The notes under the pieces are model-generated. The model was not told the DNA's origin and searched no databases. It worked only from the letters and a program-made list of their open reading frames with translations. This document shows positions 34,765 to 41,566 of a DNA stretch of 41,566 nucleotides, piece after piece. Both the position numbers and the translations under genes were made by a program. Position 1 is the first letter of the stretch. Each line of letters starts with the position of its first letter. Source of the DNA: Flavobacteriales bacterium. GTDB lineage: Bacteria > Bacteroidota > Bacteroidia > Flavobacteriales > Flavobacteriaceae. Location: positions 1 through 41,566 of the forward strand of contig WTIP01000003.1 of assembly GCA_011525195.1 (NCBI GenBank), written 5' to 3'.

Positions 34765-36069
34765 ATGGATACTGCTGCGCTCTACTCCCTTTTTTTAAAA
34801 TCTACTGGGGTCAGTACGGATACTCGCACTTTGGAAAAGGGGGCTTTATTTTTTGCTTTAAGCGGCCCTCATTTTGACGGTAACCAATTTGCCCAAAAAG
34901 CCCTTGAAAAAGGGGCGCTCGCTGTAGTGGTAGACGATGCGCAACTTGAACGAGATACCAAACAAATATGGTATGTTGACAATACACTTAGTGCGCTTCA
35001 GAAATTGGCAACATATCACCGCCAACAATTAAATACCACCCTAATTGCCCTCACAGGGAGTAATGGAAAAACAACGACGAAAGAATTAATCGCTACTGTT
35101 TTAAAACAAAAATACAAGCTCCTTGCAACAGCGGGCAATTTAAATAATCATATAGGCGTACCCCTAACCCTACTCAAACTAAAACCTGAACATGAAATTG
35201 GCATTATTGAAATGGGCGCCAATGCCCTGGGTGAAATTGCCGCTTTAGCAGCTATTGCACAGCCCAATTGGGGCGTTATTACCAATTTCGGTAAAGCACA
35301 TCTCGAAGGTTTTGGTAGTGAAGAAGGGGTTATTCAGGGAAAAACAGAATTATACCGTCATCTTATTCAATTCCAACAAAAAATCTTAATCAATGCTGAC
35401 GACCCAAATCAAATCAAATACAGCTTAGGGGGTGATGTAGTCACATTTGGTCAAACAAAAGAGGCAGAATTAAAATGGTATCCAAGTAAATCAAATACTG
35501 AGGGAATCCGTATTGTATTTGAGGGGCATTCCTATCATTCCAAACTTTATGGCAGCTATAACTGTACTAATTTAGCTATAGCACTTGCTTTCGGAACCTT
35601 ATTTGATATAACGCCTGCTAAGGCTCAACAGGCCCTACAGAATTATGAATCCACAAATAATCGCTCTCAGATTATCCATATTAAAGAGACGGCCTTTGTA
35701 TTAGATGCCTATAATGCAAATCCAAGCAGTATGCAAGCCGCTCTAGAAGCCTTTGCTGCAAAAAAGAATTCTAAAAAAGCGGTGATATTGGGAGACATGA
35801 GGGAACTCGGTACACACGCAGTGGAAGCACACGAGCAAATTGCTGCTTTGACTACAACCTTAGGTATAGAAAAAGCCCTGCTTATTGGTCCCTTATTCTC
35901 CGCTACCTCCTTTAAGCATAACAGCATAGAAAAATATAAAGACCTGGAATCCTTTAAAAATACTTTCAATCCGGCCCATTGGGAATATAGTCGTGTCTTA
36001 CTGAAGGGCTCACGAGCGCTCGAACTTGAGCAATTGATCCCTTATTTTAAAGCCTGTTTCTCTTCATGA
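34765..36069 (+). CDS. murF: UDP-N-acetylmuramoyl-tripeptide--D-alanyl-D-alanine ligase MurF
   Basis: A 434-residue Mur ligase that adds D-Ala-D-Ala to the UDP-MurNAc tripeptide, the last cytoplasmic step of peptidoglycan precursor synthesis. The N-terminal domain begins SLFLKSTGVSTDTRTLEKGALFFAL; the ATP loop is TGSNGKTTTKE (Lys102); NLNNHIGVPLTLL and IIEMGANALGEI are MurF-typical; VLDAYNANPSSMQAAL is the C-terminal-domain signature. The ATG sits directly behind the gldJ terminator. The stop overlaps the next small gene by 4 bp. Confidence 0.96.
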   Translation: MDTAALYSLFLKSTGVSTDTRTLEKGALFFALSGPHFDGNQFAQKALEKGALAVVVDDAQLERDTKQIWYVDNTLSALQKLATYHRQQLNTTLIALTGSNGKTTTKELIATVLKQKYKLLATAGNLNNHIGVPLTLLKLKPEHEIGIIEMGANALGEIAALAAIAQPNWGVITNFGKAHLEGFGSEEGVIQGKTELYRHLIQFQQKILINADDPNQIKYSLGGDVVTFGQTKEAELKWYPSKSNTEGIRIVFEGHSYHSKLYGSYNCTNLAIALAFGTLFDITPAKAQQALQNYESTNNRSQIIHIKETAFVLDAYNANPSSMQAALEAFAAKKNSKKAVILGDMRELGTHAVEAHEQIAALTTTLGIEKALLIGPLFSATSFKHNSIEKYKDLESFKNTFNPAHWEYSRVLLKGSRALELEQLIPYFKACFSS

Positions 36070-36323
36070 AAAAACCCGCGCTATTGCTGCTTTTTTTCTT
36101 TTTCTGTCAGTGCAATACCGACACAGAAAAATGTGGACAAATTATACAAAAAGTGGTGCAGGGTTCTACCTATCTTTTTGTACTTCAAACAGATGATTAT
36201 AATACTTATTACGCCGATCAAGATCTTCCTGGAATCCCAGATGATGGCGTACGCCAAGGAGCCGTTTCAAAAGAAATTTATGACGCCTTTGAAGTAGGTG
36301 ATGAATATTGCGCAGCAGATTAG
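36066..36323 (+). CDS. small lipoprotein-like hypothetical protein
   Basis: An 85-residue exported protein. The N-terminus MKKPALLLLFFFFCQC is a strong signal; Cys14 or Cys16 could be lipidated, although neither sits in a perfect lipobox. The mature part is acidic, with Tyr-rich stretches and two further Cys (KCGQ, EYCAAD) that could form a disulfide. The ATG overlaps the murF stop by 4 bp, implying coupling, and the TAG overlaps the convergent acs stop by 4 bp. I do not recognise a function; I recall similar short proteins near acs in flavobacteria but cannot verify this. Confidence 0.75.
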   Translation: MKKPALLLLFFFFCQCNTDTEKCGQIIQKVVQGSTYLFVLQTDDYNTYYADQDLPGIPDDGVRQGAVSKEIYDAFEVGDEYCAAD

Positions 36324-38224
36324 GGTGCTAATCCCGCCCCCTTAATAATCTGATCTACAACTTCAGGATTCAATAAGGTTGAAGTATCTCCCATATTAGA
36401 GAGCTCTTTGCTGGCTACTTTTCTTAAAATCCTTCTCATGATTTTACCCGAGCGTGTTTTCGGCAAGCCCGGAACAATTTGCATTTCATCGGGTGTTGCT
36501 ATGGGACCGATAATTTTGCGAACGGTTTCTTTTATTTCTTTAATCAGTCCTTCCTCAGTGCGTCCTTCTAGGTCACAGATGACATAGGCATAGATTCCCT
36601 GTCCCTTGATATTATGAGGAAAGCCTACCACAGCAGATTCAACCACTTTAGGGTGCTCATTAATGGCATTTTCAACCTCAGCAGTCCCCATACGGTGACC
36701 CGAAACATTAATGACATCATCTACTCTTCCCAAGATTCGCAAATAGCCATCATGATCGCGTTTGGCTCCATCTCCCGTAAAATACATCCCTGGATAAGTA
36801 GAAAAATAAGTTTCCTTGCAGCGTTTGTGGTCGCCATAAGTTGTTCGTAACATTGAGGGCCAAGGAAATTTAATACAAAGATTTCCTTCTACATTATTTC
36901 CTTTGAGTTCATTTCCCTCTGCATCTACAATTAGTGGTTGAATTCCAGGTAGTGGGAGTGAAGCATGGGCTGGCTTATTAGGGGTGATGCCTGCAAGAGG
37001 AGAAATCATAATTCCCCCTGTCTCAGTTTGCCACCAAGTATCTACTAGGGGGCATTTTCCTTTTCCTATATGATCATGATACCAGTGCCACGCCTCTTCA
37101 TTAATAGGTTCTCCTACAGAACCGATTACTTTTAAAGAGTCAAGCGAATAGGGTGCTAAAGGTTCTAATCCATACGCTTGAAGAGCTCTAATTGCTGTTG
37201 GTGCTGTATAAAATTGGTTGACTTGGTACTTATCTACAATCGCCCAAAACCTTCCAGGGTCGGGATAAGTAGGAACCCCTTCAAACATTACGGTAGTAGC
37301 GCCTGCCAATAAGGGGCCATAAACGATATAAGAGTGCCCCGTAATCCAGCCCACATCCGCTGTACACCAATATACATCTCCCTGTGAATACTGAAATACG
37401 TTGGTAAATGAATAATGAGTATATACCATATAGCCTGCAGTAGTATGGACGACCCCTTTGGGTTTTCCAGTAGAACCAGAGGTATATAAAATAAAAAGTA
37501 AATCTTCGGCGTCTAAAGTGGCAGCTGTATTCGCTTTAGGTTCATTTGCTATTACTTCGTGCCACCACAAATCCCTTCCAGATTTCATCTCTACTGCTGT
37601 CTGTGTGCGTTGGTAGACAATTACTTTTTCTACAGTTTGAGTTTGTGCTAACGCTTCATCAACTACCGCTTTTACTGGGATATTTTTTGTTCCACGAAAA
37701 TTTCCATCAGCGGTTAGTACCATTTTTGCTTTACAATCCTTTATTCGGTCTGCGAGGGCTGTAGAAGAAAAACCAGCAAAAACAACAGAGTGTACTGCGC
37801 CTACTCGAGCACAAGCAAGCATGGCAACCGCAGCTTCCGGAATCATGGGCATATAAATAATGACGCGGTCTCCTTTTTGAATTCCTTGTGACTCTAGCGC
37901 ATTGGAAAATTGGCATGTCATCTCATAGAGCTCTGAATAGCTGATTCTTCTTTCCGCCTCATTGGGTTCATTGGGTTCCCAAATAATGGCGGTTTTGTCT
38001 CCGTGAGTAAAGAGATACCGCTCAAAAATATTTTCTGTGATATTCAATTTGGCATTTTCAAACCACTTAATCTCAGGACCTTCAAAATCCCAGGAGAGTA
38101 CATTGTCCCAAGGTTTTTTCCAGTGAAATCCCTGAGCGATTCTACTCCAAAATTGTTCAGGCTGGTGGATACTTTTTTGATATTCGTGATAATAGCCAGA
38201 GAGCGATTGAATTTTTTGACTCAT
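36320..38224 (-). CDS. acs: acetyl-CoA synthetase
   Basis: A 634-residue AMP-forming acetate:CoA ligase. The AMP-binding signature is YTSGSTGKPKGVVHT; GWITGHSYIVYGPLLAGATTVMFEG and the acetate-pocket region WWQTETGG are typical of Acs; the C-terminal catalytic Lys is Lys594 in PKTRSGKIMRR, the site that is acetylated in regulated Acs enzymes. It is 15 bp downstream of an acetate-type symporter gene on the same strand, so uptake and activation are coupled. Confidence 0.96.
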   Translation of the reverse strand: MSQKIQSLSGYYHEYQKSIHQPEQFWSRIAQGFHWKKPWDNVLSWDFEGPEIKWFENAKLNITENIFERYLFTHGDKTAIIWEPNEPNEAERRISYSELYEMTCQFSNALESQGIQKGDRVIIYMPMIPEAAVAMLACARVGAVHSVVFAGFSSTALADRIKDCKAKMVLTADGNFRGTKNIPVKAVVDEALAQTQTVEKVIVYQRTQTAVEMKSGRDLWWHEVIANEPKANTAATLDAEDLLFILYTSGSTGKPKGVVHTTAGYMVYTHYSFTNVFQYSQGDVYWCTADVGWITGHSYIVYGPLLAGATTVMFEGVPTYPDPGRFWAIVDKYQVNQFYTAPTAIRALQAYGLEPLAPYSLDSLKVIGSVGEPINEEAWHWYHDHIGKGKCPLVDTWWQTETGGIMISPLAGITPNKPAHASLPLPGIQPLIVDAEGNELKGNNVEGNLCIKFPWPSMLRTTYGDHKRCKETYFSTYPGMYFTGDGAKRDHDGYLRILGRVDDVINVSGHRMGTAEVENAINEHPKVVESAVVGFPHNIKGQGIYAYVICDLEGRTEEGLIKEIKETVRKIIGPIATPDEMQIVPGLPKTRSGKIMRRILRKVASKELSNMGDTSTLLNPEVVDQIIKGAGLAP

Positions 38225-38239
38225 GATTTTTTTTTTGGT

Positions 38240-39937
38240 TTAATGCATTGCTGTTGCAGTATTTGAAGCGCCTCTTGGGGTTCTAATACGCTCAGTAAGT
38301 GCAGCTACTTCTTGGGGAGGAGCAGGTGTTAGTCTTGATACAATCAGTGCCATACTAAAATTAATAAGCATTCCTAAAGTTCCTATACCCTCTGGTGATA
38401 TTCCCCACCAGTAATCTTCAGGTAGTCCAGGTCCGCCCAATTGGGGTTTAAAATATATGATGTATGAGGCGGTAAAAACAATGCCAAGAATCATCCCGCA
38501 CATCGCTCCCATCTTATTCATTCGTTTATCGAATATACCTAAAATTATGGCAGGAAAAAAAGAGGATGCTGCCAGACCAAAAGCCAAGGCCACTACTTGA
38601 GCTACAAAGCCTGGGGGGTTTAAGCCAGCGAGGCCTGCAGCTACTACCGCTACTGCAATTGCAATGCGCGCTGCATAAAGTTCTCCCTTTTCACTGATTT
38701 CTGGTTTTAAATAATTTTTTAATAAGTCGTGGGAAATAGAGGTTGAAATTACAAGCAAAAGTCCAGCCGCTGTCGAAAGTGCTGCTGCTAAGCCCCCTGC
38801 TACCACTAAACCGATAATCCAAGCAGGTAGATCTGCAATCTCGGGATTTGCCAGTACGATTATATCTTGGTCTACTGTGAGCTCATTTACAGCTGGATCT
38901 GCGACATACTGAATAATTCCGTCATCATTTTTGTCGTCAAAAGTGACAAGCCCTGTGCTTTCCCAATTGGTAAACCATTGGGGTACTTTTTCATAAGAAA
39001 CTTGAGAGATCGTGGTTAATAAATTAGTCCGAGCAAATACGGCTACCGCCGGTGCTGTAGTATAGAGAATTGCAATAAATAATAGCGCCCACCCTGCAGA
39101 GATACGTGCATCTTTAACACGAGGCACGGTAAAAAACCGCACAATCACATGAGGTAAACCCGCCGTTCCAAACATGAGTGCTGCGGTAATAAAAAACATA
39201 TTGACCAAATTAATTTGATCAATATGGGTATAGGCATCAAAACCCAGATCTACCGAAAGTTGATTTAATTTCTCTAAGAGGTAGACACCGTCAGATCCCT
39301 TCGCACCAAAACCCATTTGAGGGACCGGATTTCCCGTCATCTGTAAAGAGATAAAAATTGCTGGGACAGTAAAGGCAAAAATTAGCACGCAAAATTGAGC
39401 CACCTGGGTATAGGTTATTCCTTTCATACCGCCGAGTACGGCATAAAAGAAAACGATGCCAATTCCAATAAGGACACCGGTATCAAAAGGGACATTGAGA
39501 AAACGAGCAAAAGCCACCCCTACCCCTTTCATTTGCCCCACTACATAGGTAAAGGAAACAAATAATGCACAAATTAAGGCTACCAGTCGTGCGTTTTTTG
39601 AATAATAGCGCTCTCCTATAAAATCTGGTACTGTAAATTTTCCAAATTTCCTTAAATAAGGGGCGAGTAAAAGGGCGAGAAGTACATAGCCCCCTGTCCA
39701 GCCCATTAAGTATTGTCCTCCAGAATAACCCATAAAAGCAATCAATCCTGTCATAGACAAAAAGGAAGCTGCCGACATCCAGTCCGCTGCAGTGGCCATT
39801 CCATTCGCTATTGGGCTAACGCCCCCTCCAGCAACATAAAATTCTTTAGTAGATCCTGCCCTGGAAATTATCGCAATAATGATATAGAGCAGAAAAGTAG
39901 CACCTACCAAAAGGTAGGTCCAAGTTTGTGCAGTCAT
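38240..39937 (-). CDS. sodium:solute symporter (acetate permease type, large subunit)
   Basis: A 565-residue SSS-family transporter with about 13 transmembrane segments. Typical features are EFYVAGGGVSPIANGMATAADWMSAASFLSM in the first segments, GGMKGITYTQVAQF, GTAGLPHVIVRFFTVP and GGLAAALSTAAGLLLVISTSISHDLL. It belongs to the group of ActP-like permeases paired with a small DUF4212 subunit, and lies between that subunit (12 bp upstream) and acs. Acetate or a short carboxylate is the likely substrate, by context. Confidence 0.92.
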   Translation of the reverse strand: MTAQTWTYLLVGATFLLYIIIAIISRAGSTKEFYVAGGGVSPIANGMATAADWMSAASFLSMTGLIAFMGYSGGQYLMGWTGGYVLLALLLAPYLRKFGKFTVPDFIGERYYSKNARLVALICALFVSFTYVVGQMKGVGVAFARFLNVPFDTGVLIGIGIVFFYAVLGGMKGITYTQVAQFCVLIFAFTVPAIFISLQMTGNPVPQMGFGAKGSDGVYLLEKLNQLSVDLGFDAYTHIDQINLVNMFFITAALMFGTAGLPHVIVRFFTVPRVKDARISAGWALLFIAILYTTAPAVAVFARTNLLTTISQVSYEKVPQWFTNWESTGLVTFDDKNDDGIIQYVADPAVNELTVDQDIIVLANPEIADLPAWIIGLVVAGGLAAALSTAAGLLLVISTSISHDLLKNYLKPEISEKGELYAARIAIAVAVVAAGLAGLNPPGFVAQVVALAFGLAASSFFPAIILGIFDKRMNKMGAMCGMILGIVFTASYIIYFKPQLGGPGLPEDYWWGISPEGIGTLGMLINFSMALIVSRLTPAPPQEVAALTERIRTPRGASNTATAMH

Positions 39938-39949
39938 AATTATAGTTTT

Positions 39950-40207
39950 TTAAAGCTCATCAACATCAAACTTTTTATCCAAACGGTTCATTAGATAAAC
40001 ATAAACGAAAATCAAAATCACAAAAGTGTAAATTGCCCCTTGGTGAGCAAACCAAAATCCCAAAGGAAAACCCCCTAACTGAAATTCATTCAACGCATCA
40101 GCAAATACAATCCCGAAGAGAAAAGAAACTGTAAACCAGATCATTAAAAGTATAAAGAGGTACTTTAAATTGATTTTCCAATAGGCTTTTTCGTTTTTTG
40201 TTGCCAT
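39950..40207 (-). CDS. DUF4212 small subunit of the sodium:solute symporter
   Basis: An 85-residue membrane protein with two transmembrane segments (about 16-36 and 55-75), matching the DUF4212 family that is always found next to ActP-like symporters. KAYWKINLKYLFILLMIWF and GFPLGFWFAHQGAIYTFVILIFVY are the usual blocks. The symporter gene starts 12 bp downstream. It probably stabilises or regulates the permease. Confidence 0.92.
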   Translation of the reverse strand: MATKNEKAYWKINLKYLFILLMIWFTVSFLFGIVFADALNEFQLGGFPLGFWFAHQGAIYTFVILIFVYVYLMNRLDKKFDVDEL

Positions 40208-40299
40208 TTCATAAAATATTTAAGTAGTAAAAGATAAAGAAGTTCTTCTTGATTTGCTAAAAAATAAAAGGGAGATTAAGCCAGAGAGAAATTGAGAAA

Positions 40300-40689
40300 T
40301 TAATCCTTGAAGGGAATATTGGATCGAAAAGCTCGGTTCATCCAATTATAGGTGTCTGTTTTAAAAACCTCAATAGAGCGAGCAGGATCGAAATAAAAAG
40401 CCAAAACTTCAGCATTTACGCCATAATCAACCCTTAAGCTGGCCCCTGTAAGACTTTTAAAATTGACATAAAATACTAAGTCTTTGGGTTGGTTTTGATG
40501 TTGCTCAGCAGCTGCTGTAATTTCCTGAGTGACGACTCTAAGGAGCATAGAAGACTCTAAATGATAAAATTCTGAATCAAAGGCAGTTTGAAAAGGAAGT
40601 TCTGTCTGATAAGTAAGTGTAATCTGCTGCTGCGCATAGAGCTGAAGTGAACTAAAGCCAATAAGGAGTGTAATGAGGAATCGATTCAT
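40300..40689 (-). CDS. small secreted hypothetical protein
   Basis: A 129-residue protein with a clear Sec signal peptide (MNRFLITLLIGFSSLQLYAQQ, cleavage after YAQ or nearby). The mature part has mixed alpha/beta character without cysteines or recognised motifs. It lies 92 bp upstream of the DUF4212 gene on the same strand and just downstream of the tRNA-Val gene. No function can be assigned. It could be expressed from read-through of the tRNA. Confidence 0.75.
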   Translation of the reverse strand: MNRFLITLLIGFSSLQLYAQQQITLTYQTELPFQTAFDSEFYHLESSMLLRVVTQEITAAAEQHQNQPKDLVFYVNFKSLTGASLRVDYGVNAEVLAFYFDPARSIEVFKTDTYNWMNRAFRSNIPFKD

Positions 40690-40747
40690 GGTTAAAAATT
40701 TTTTTATTCACCCTAATTTAAAAAATTATTTTAAGGCCGCTAAAAAG

Positions 40748-40822
40748 TGGGTGTTACTGGATTCGAACCAGTGACCTCTACCCTGTCAAGGTAGCGCTCT
40801 AAACCAACTGAGCTAAACACCC
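40748..40822 (-). tRNA. tRNA-Val (anticodon GAC)
   Basis: On the reverse strand a complete 75-nt cloverleaf can be folded: acceptor GGGTGTT/AACACCC, D-arm GCTC/GAGC, anticodon stem CTACC/GGTAG with loop TTGACAG, a 5-nt variable loop, and T-arm ACTGG TTCGAAT CCAGT. The anticodon is GAC, so it reads GUC (and GUU by wobble) valine codons. The discriminator is A and CCA is not encoded. Read on the plus strand the same anticodon arm would show GTC, but the T-arm orientation fixes the reverse strand. Confidence 0.93.
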
Positions 40823-41061
40823 GTGATACCTATAAAGCTGCTTGTAGGGTTCGATCTAAAGTTGTGGATTAAAAAGTAATCCAAACAAGATAAAAATCAC
40901 AAGCTTTTCTTCAAAGTAGAATTCAAAGATACACTTCGTTACAGATACTAAAGCAAGTTTTTTAGAAATTCTTTTAAGTTATACCGTAGTTCTATTTTCA
41001 AAGACTTATTTATAATCGGACGCTCTCTTTTTTCCTAATTTTAAAGAAAATTAGTTGTTCA
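40823..41061. other. AT-rich intergenic region between the tRNA and the small membrane protein gene
   Basis: No gene is seen in this stretch. It should hold the tRNA promoter on the reverse strand and the promoter of the small gene on the plus strand, but I find no exact TAnnTTTG in position for either. The only clear structure is the hairpin listed at 41035-41054. Confidence 0.5.
41035..41054 (+). promoter_or_regulatory. 8-bp AT-rich hairpin directly upstream of a small gene
   Basis: CTAATTTT and AAAATTAG pair perfectly around the loop AAAG, ending 7 bp before the ATG at 41062. It covers the place where a ribosome-binding site would be, so it could influence translation. It could also be chance in AT-rich DNA. 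Confidence 0.4.
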
Positions 41062-41289
41062 ATGAATCATTTTGCTTCTACTGTTCTACTTGCTAGTACA
41101 ATTCTAATCGCGGCTTTAATCTATGCATTATCAAACAGATACGAACCTTCTCCTGTAAACGAATCATTTGTTATCGATACTTGGACGGGTGATATCTATG
41201 ACCTACAAGGTAATAATTTGAGTGCTATCCATAGAAATTTACCGTATCAAGAGCCTAATAATGAAATGAAACCTGATAAAATTCAGTAA
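41062..41289 (+). CDS. small single-pass membrane protein, function unknown
   Basis: A 75-residue protein with one N-terminal hydrophobic segment (about 5-25, FASTVLLASTILIAALIYAL) followed by a short polar domain with ESFVIDTWTGDIYDLQGN. The order fits a signal anchor with a small domain outside the membrane. The codon use and the clear membrane helix argue that it is real, but it stands alone with no operon partners. I do not recognise a family. A hairpin lies just upstream of the start. Confidence 0.6.
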   Translation: MNHFASTVLLASTILIAALIYALSNRYEPSPVNESFVIDTWTGDIYDLQGNNLSAIHRNLPYQEPNNEMKPDKIQ

Positions 41290-41341
41290 TTGAAGTATGT
41301 AAAGAAAACTAGAGTACTATTGGGAATTCTTAGGGTAAAAA

Positions 41342-41402
41342 GTGGGAATTCGGCAATGAAGTATCCATTCTCTCATTTTCAACAGCATTACTTCATTCCC
41401 AC
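41342..41402. repeat. interrupted inverted repeat
   Basis: GTGGGA...ATGAAGTA (41342-41363, with an 8-nt insertion ATTCGGCA) is complementary to TACTTCATTCCCAC (41389-41402), so 14 bp can pair around a 25-nt loop with one bulge. A copy of TGGGAATTC also lies just upstream (near 41331) as a direct repeat. No T-tract follows. No gene overlaps it. Confidence 0.4.
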
Positions 41403-41535
41403 ATAGGAATTGAATCTGTAGCTAAGGAAATAAAATAATAAATACGCTCCGCTTTTGTATAAAAATATCTTCTGATACAAGCATAGTCAAAAACTATATT
41501 CATCAGAAAAATATATAAATAAGATTCTAATCCCC

Positions 41536-41555
41536 TACTACTTAGAAAAGTAGTA
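41536..41555. repeat. 8-bp perfect hairpin at the window end
   Basis: TACTACTT and AAGTAGTA pair around the loop AGAA. There is no T-run on either strand, so it is not a standard terminator. The window ends 11 bases later, so what follows is unknown. The rest of 41290-41566 shows no ORF or RNA gene that I can support. Confidence 0.4.
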
Positions 41556-41566
41556 AGCGCTTAAAT

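Noticed and set aside
40748-40822. tRNA-Asp (GTC) on the plus strand
   Set aside because: The anticodon arm reads GTC on the plus strand, but the T-arm GGTTCGAATCC and the D-arm fold only on the reverse strand, giving Val (GAC).
1-41566. CRISPR array, prophage, insertion sequence, toxin-antitoxin or other defence island
   Set aside because: I looked for regularly spaced repeats, transposase or integrase motifs and small paired ORFs and saw none; the gene content is core flavobacterial throughout.

Overview
The window is a densely packed, low-GC chromosomal segment of a bacterium in the phylum Bacteroidota, almost certainly family Flavobacteriaceae. The main evidence is the set of lineage-specific genes and their order: gldB-gldC beside nadE and dnaG, gldJ followed by murF, porV next to pdhA-pdhC, and a UbiA-like gene, gcvP, a KAS III-like enzyme and an Mla-type ABC pair in a row. 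Several genes also carry the Bacteroidota-type -7 promoter element TAnnTTTG close to the start codon, and Shine-Dalgarno sequences are scarce. Nearly everything is core or housekeeping. I see no insertion sequence, prophage, CRISPR array, toxin-antitoxin locus or other clearly acquired island.

Layout. 1-4.2 kb: alpha/beta hydrolase and engB forward; gldC-gldB (gliding and type IX secretion) reverse; nadE and a LuxR-type response regulator with a degenerate receiver forward. 4.2-16.8 kb: a long reverse-strand run of dnaG, a polyprenyl synthase, rlmN, queA (with a terminator), aroA with a MazG-like pyrophosphohydrolase, a YjjG-like HAD nucleotidase, a degenerate polysaccharide-deacetylase-like protein, radC interrupted by one in-frame stop codon, an Mpl-like ligase, obgE and adk. 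16.8-20.5 kb: divergent purK-purE and an M3 oligopeptidase. 20.6-21.9 kb: rhodanese lipoprotein and a UbiA-like membrane protein, reverse. 22-27.6 kb: gcvP, a KAS III-like enzyme, and the mlaE/mlaF-type ABC permease and ATPase, forward. 27.6-32.9 kb: SprT-like protein, SDR, pdhC, pdhA and porV, reverse. 33.0-36.3 kb: gldJ, murF and a small lipoprotein, forward. 36.3-40.7 kb: acs, a sodium/solute symporter and its DUF4212 small subunit (acetate uptake and activation), then a small secreted protein, reverse. 40.7-41.6 kb: tRNA-Val(GAC) and a small membrane protein, then non-coding DNA.

How the genes work together. GldB, GldC, GldJ and PorV belong to the gliding and type IX secretion machinery of this phylum. 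MurF, the Mpl-like ligase and the MlaEF pair serve the cell envelope. EngB, ObgE, RlmN, QueA and the tRNA serve translation. PdhA/PdhC, Acs and the symporter feed acetyl-CoA.

Most notable departures from a plain core region: radC split by a single nonsense codon that is one base change from a Gln codon; a response regulator that has lost its phospho-acceptor Asp and whose ATG lies inside a perfect 10-bp inverted repeat; porU absent from its usual place between gldJ and porV; a polysaccharide deacetylase-like protein lacking metal ligands; a DnaG with no zinc-finger cysteines; an intrinsic terminator placed directly against the murF start codon; and promoter elements so close to start codons that leaderless transcripts are expected. 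I found no convincing undescribed multi-gene system. All calls come from reading the sequence and from family knowledge; no database search was run.
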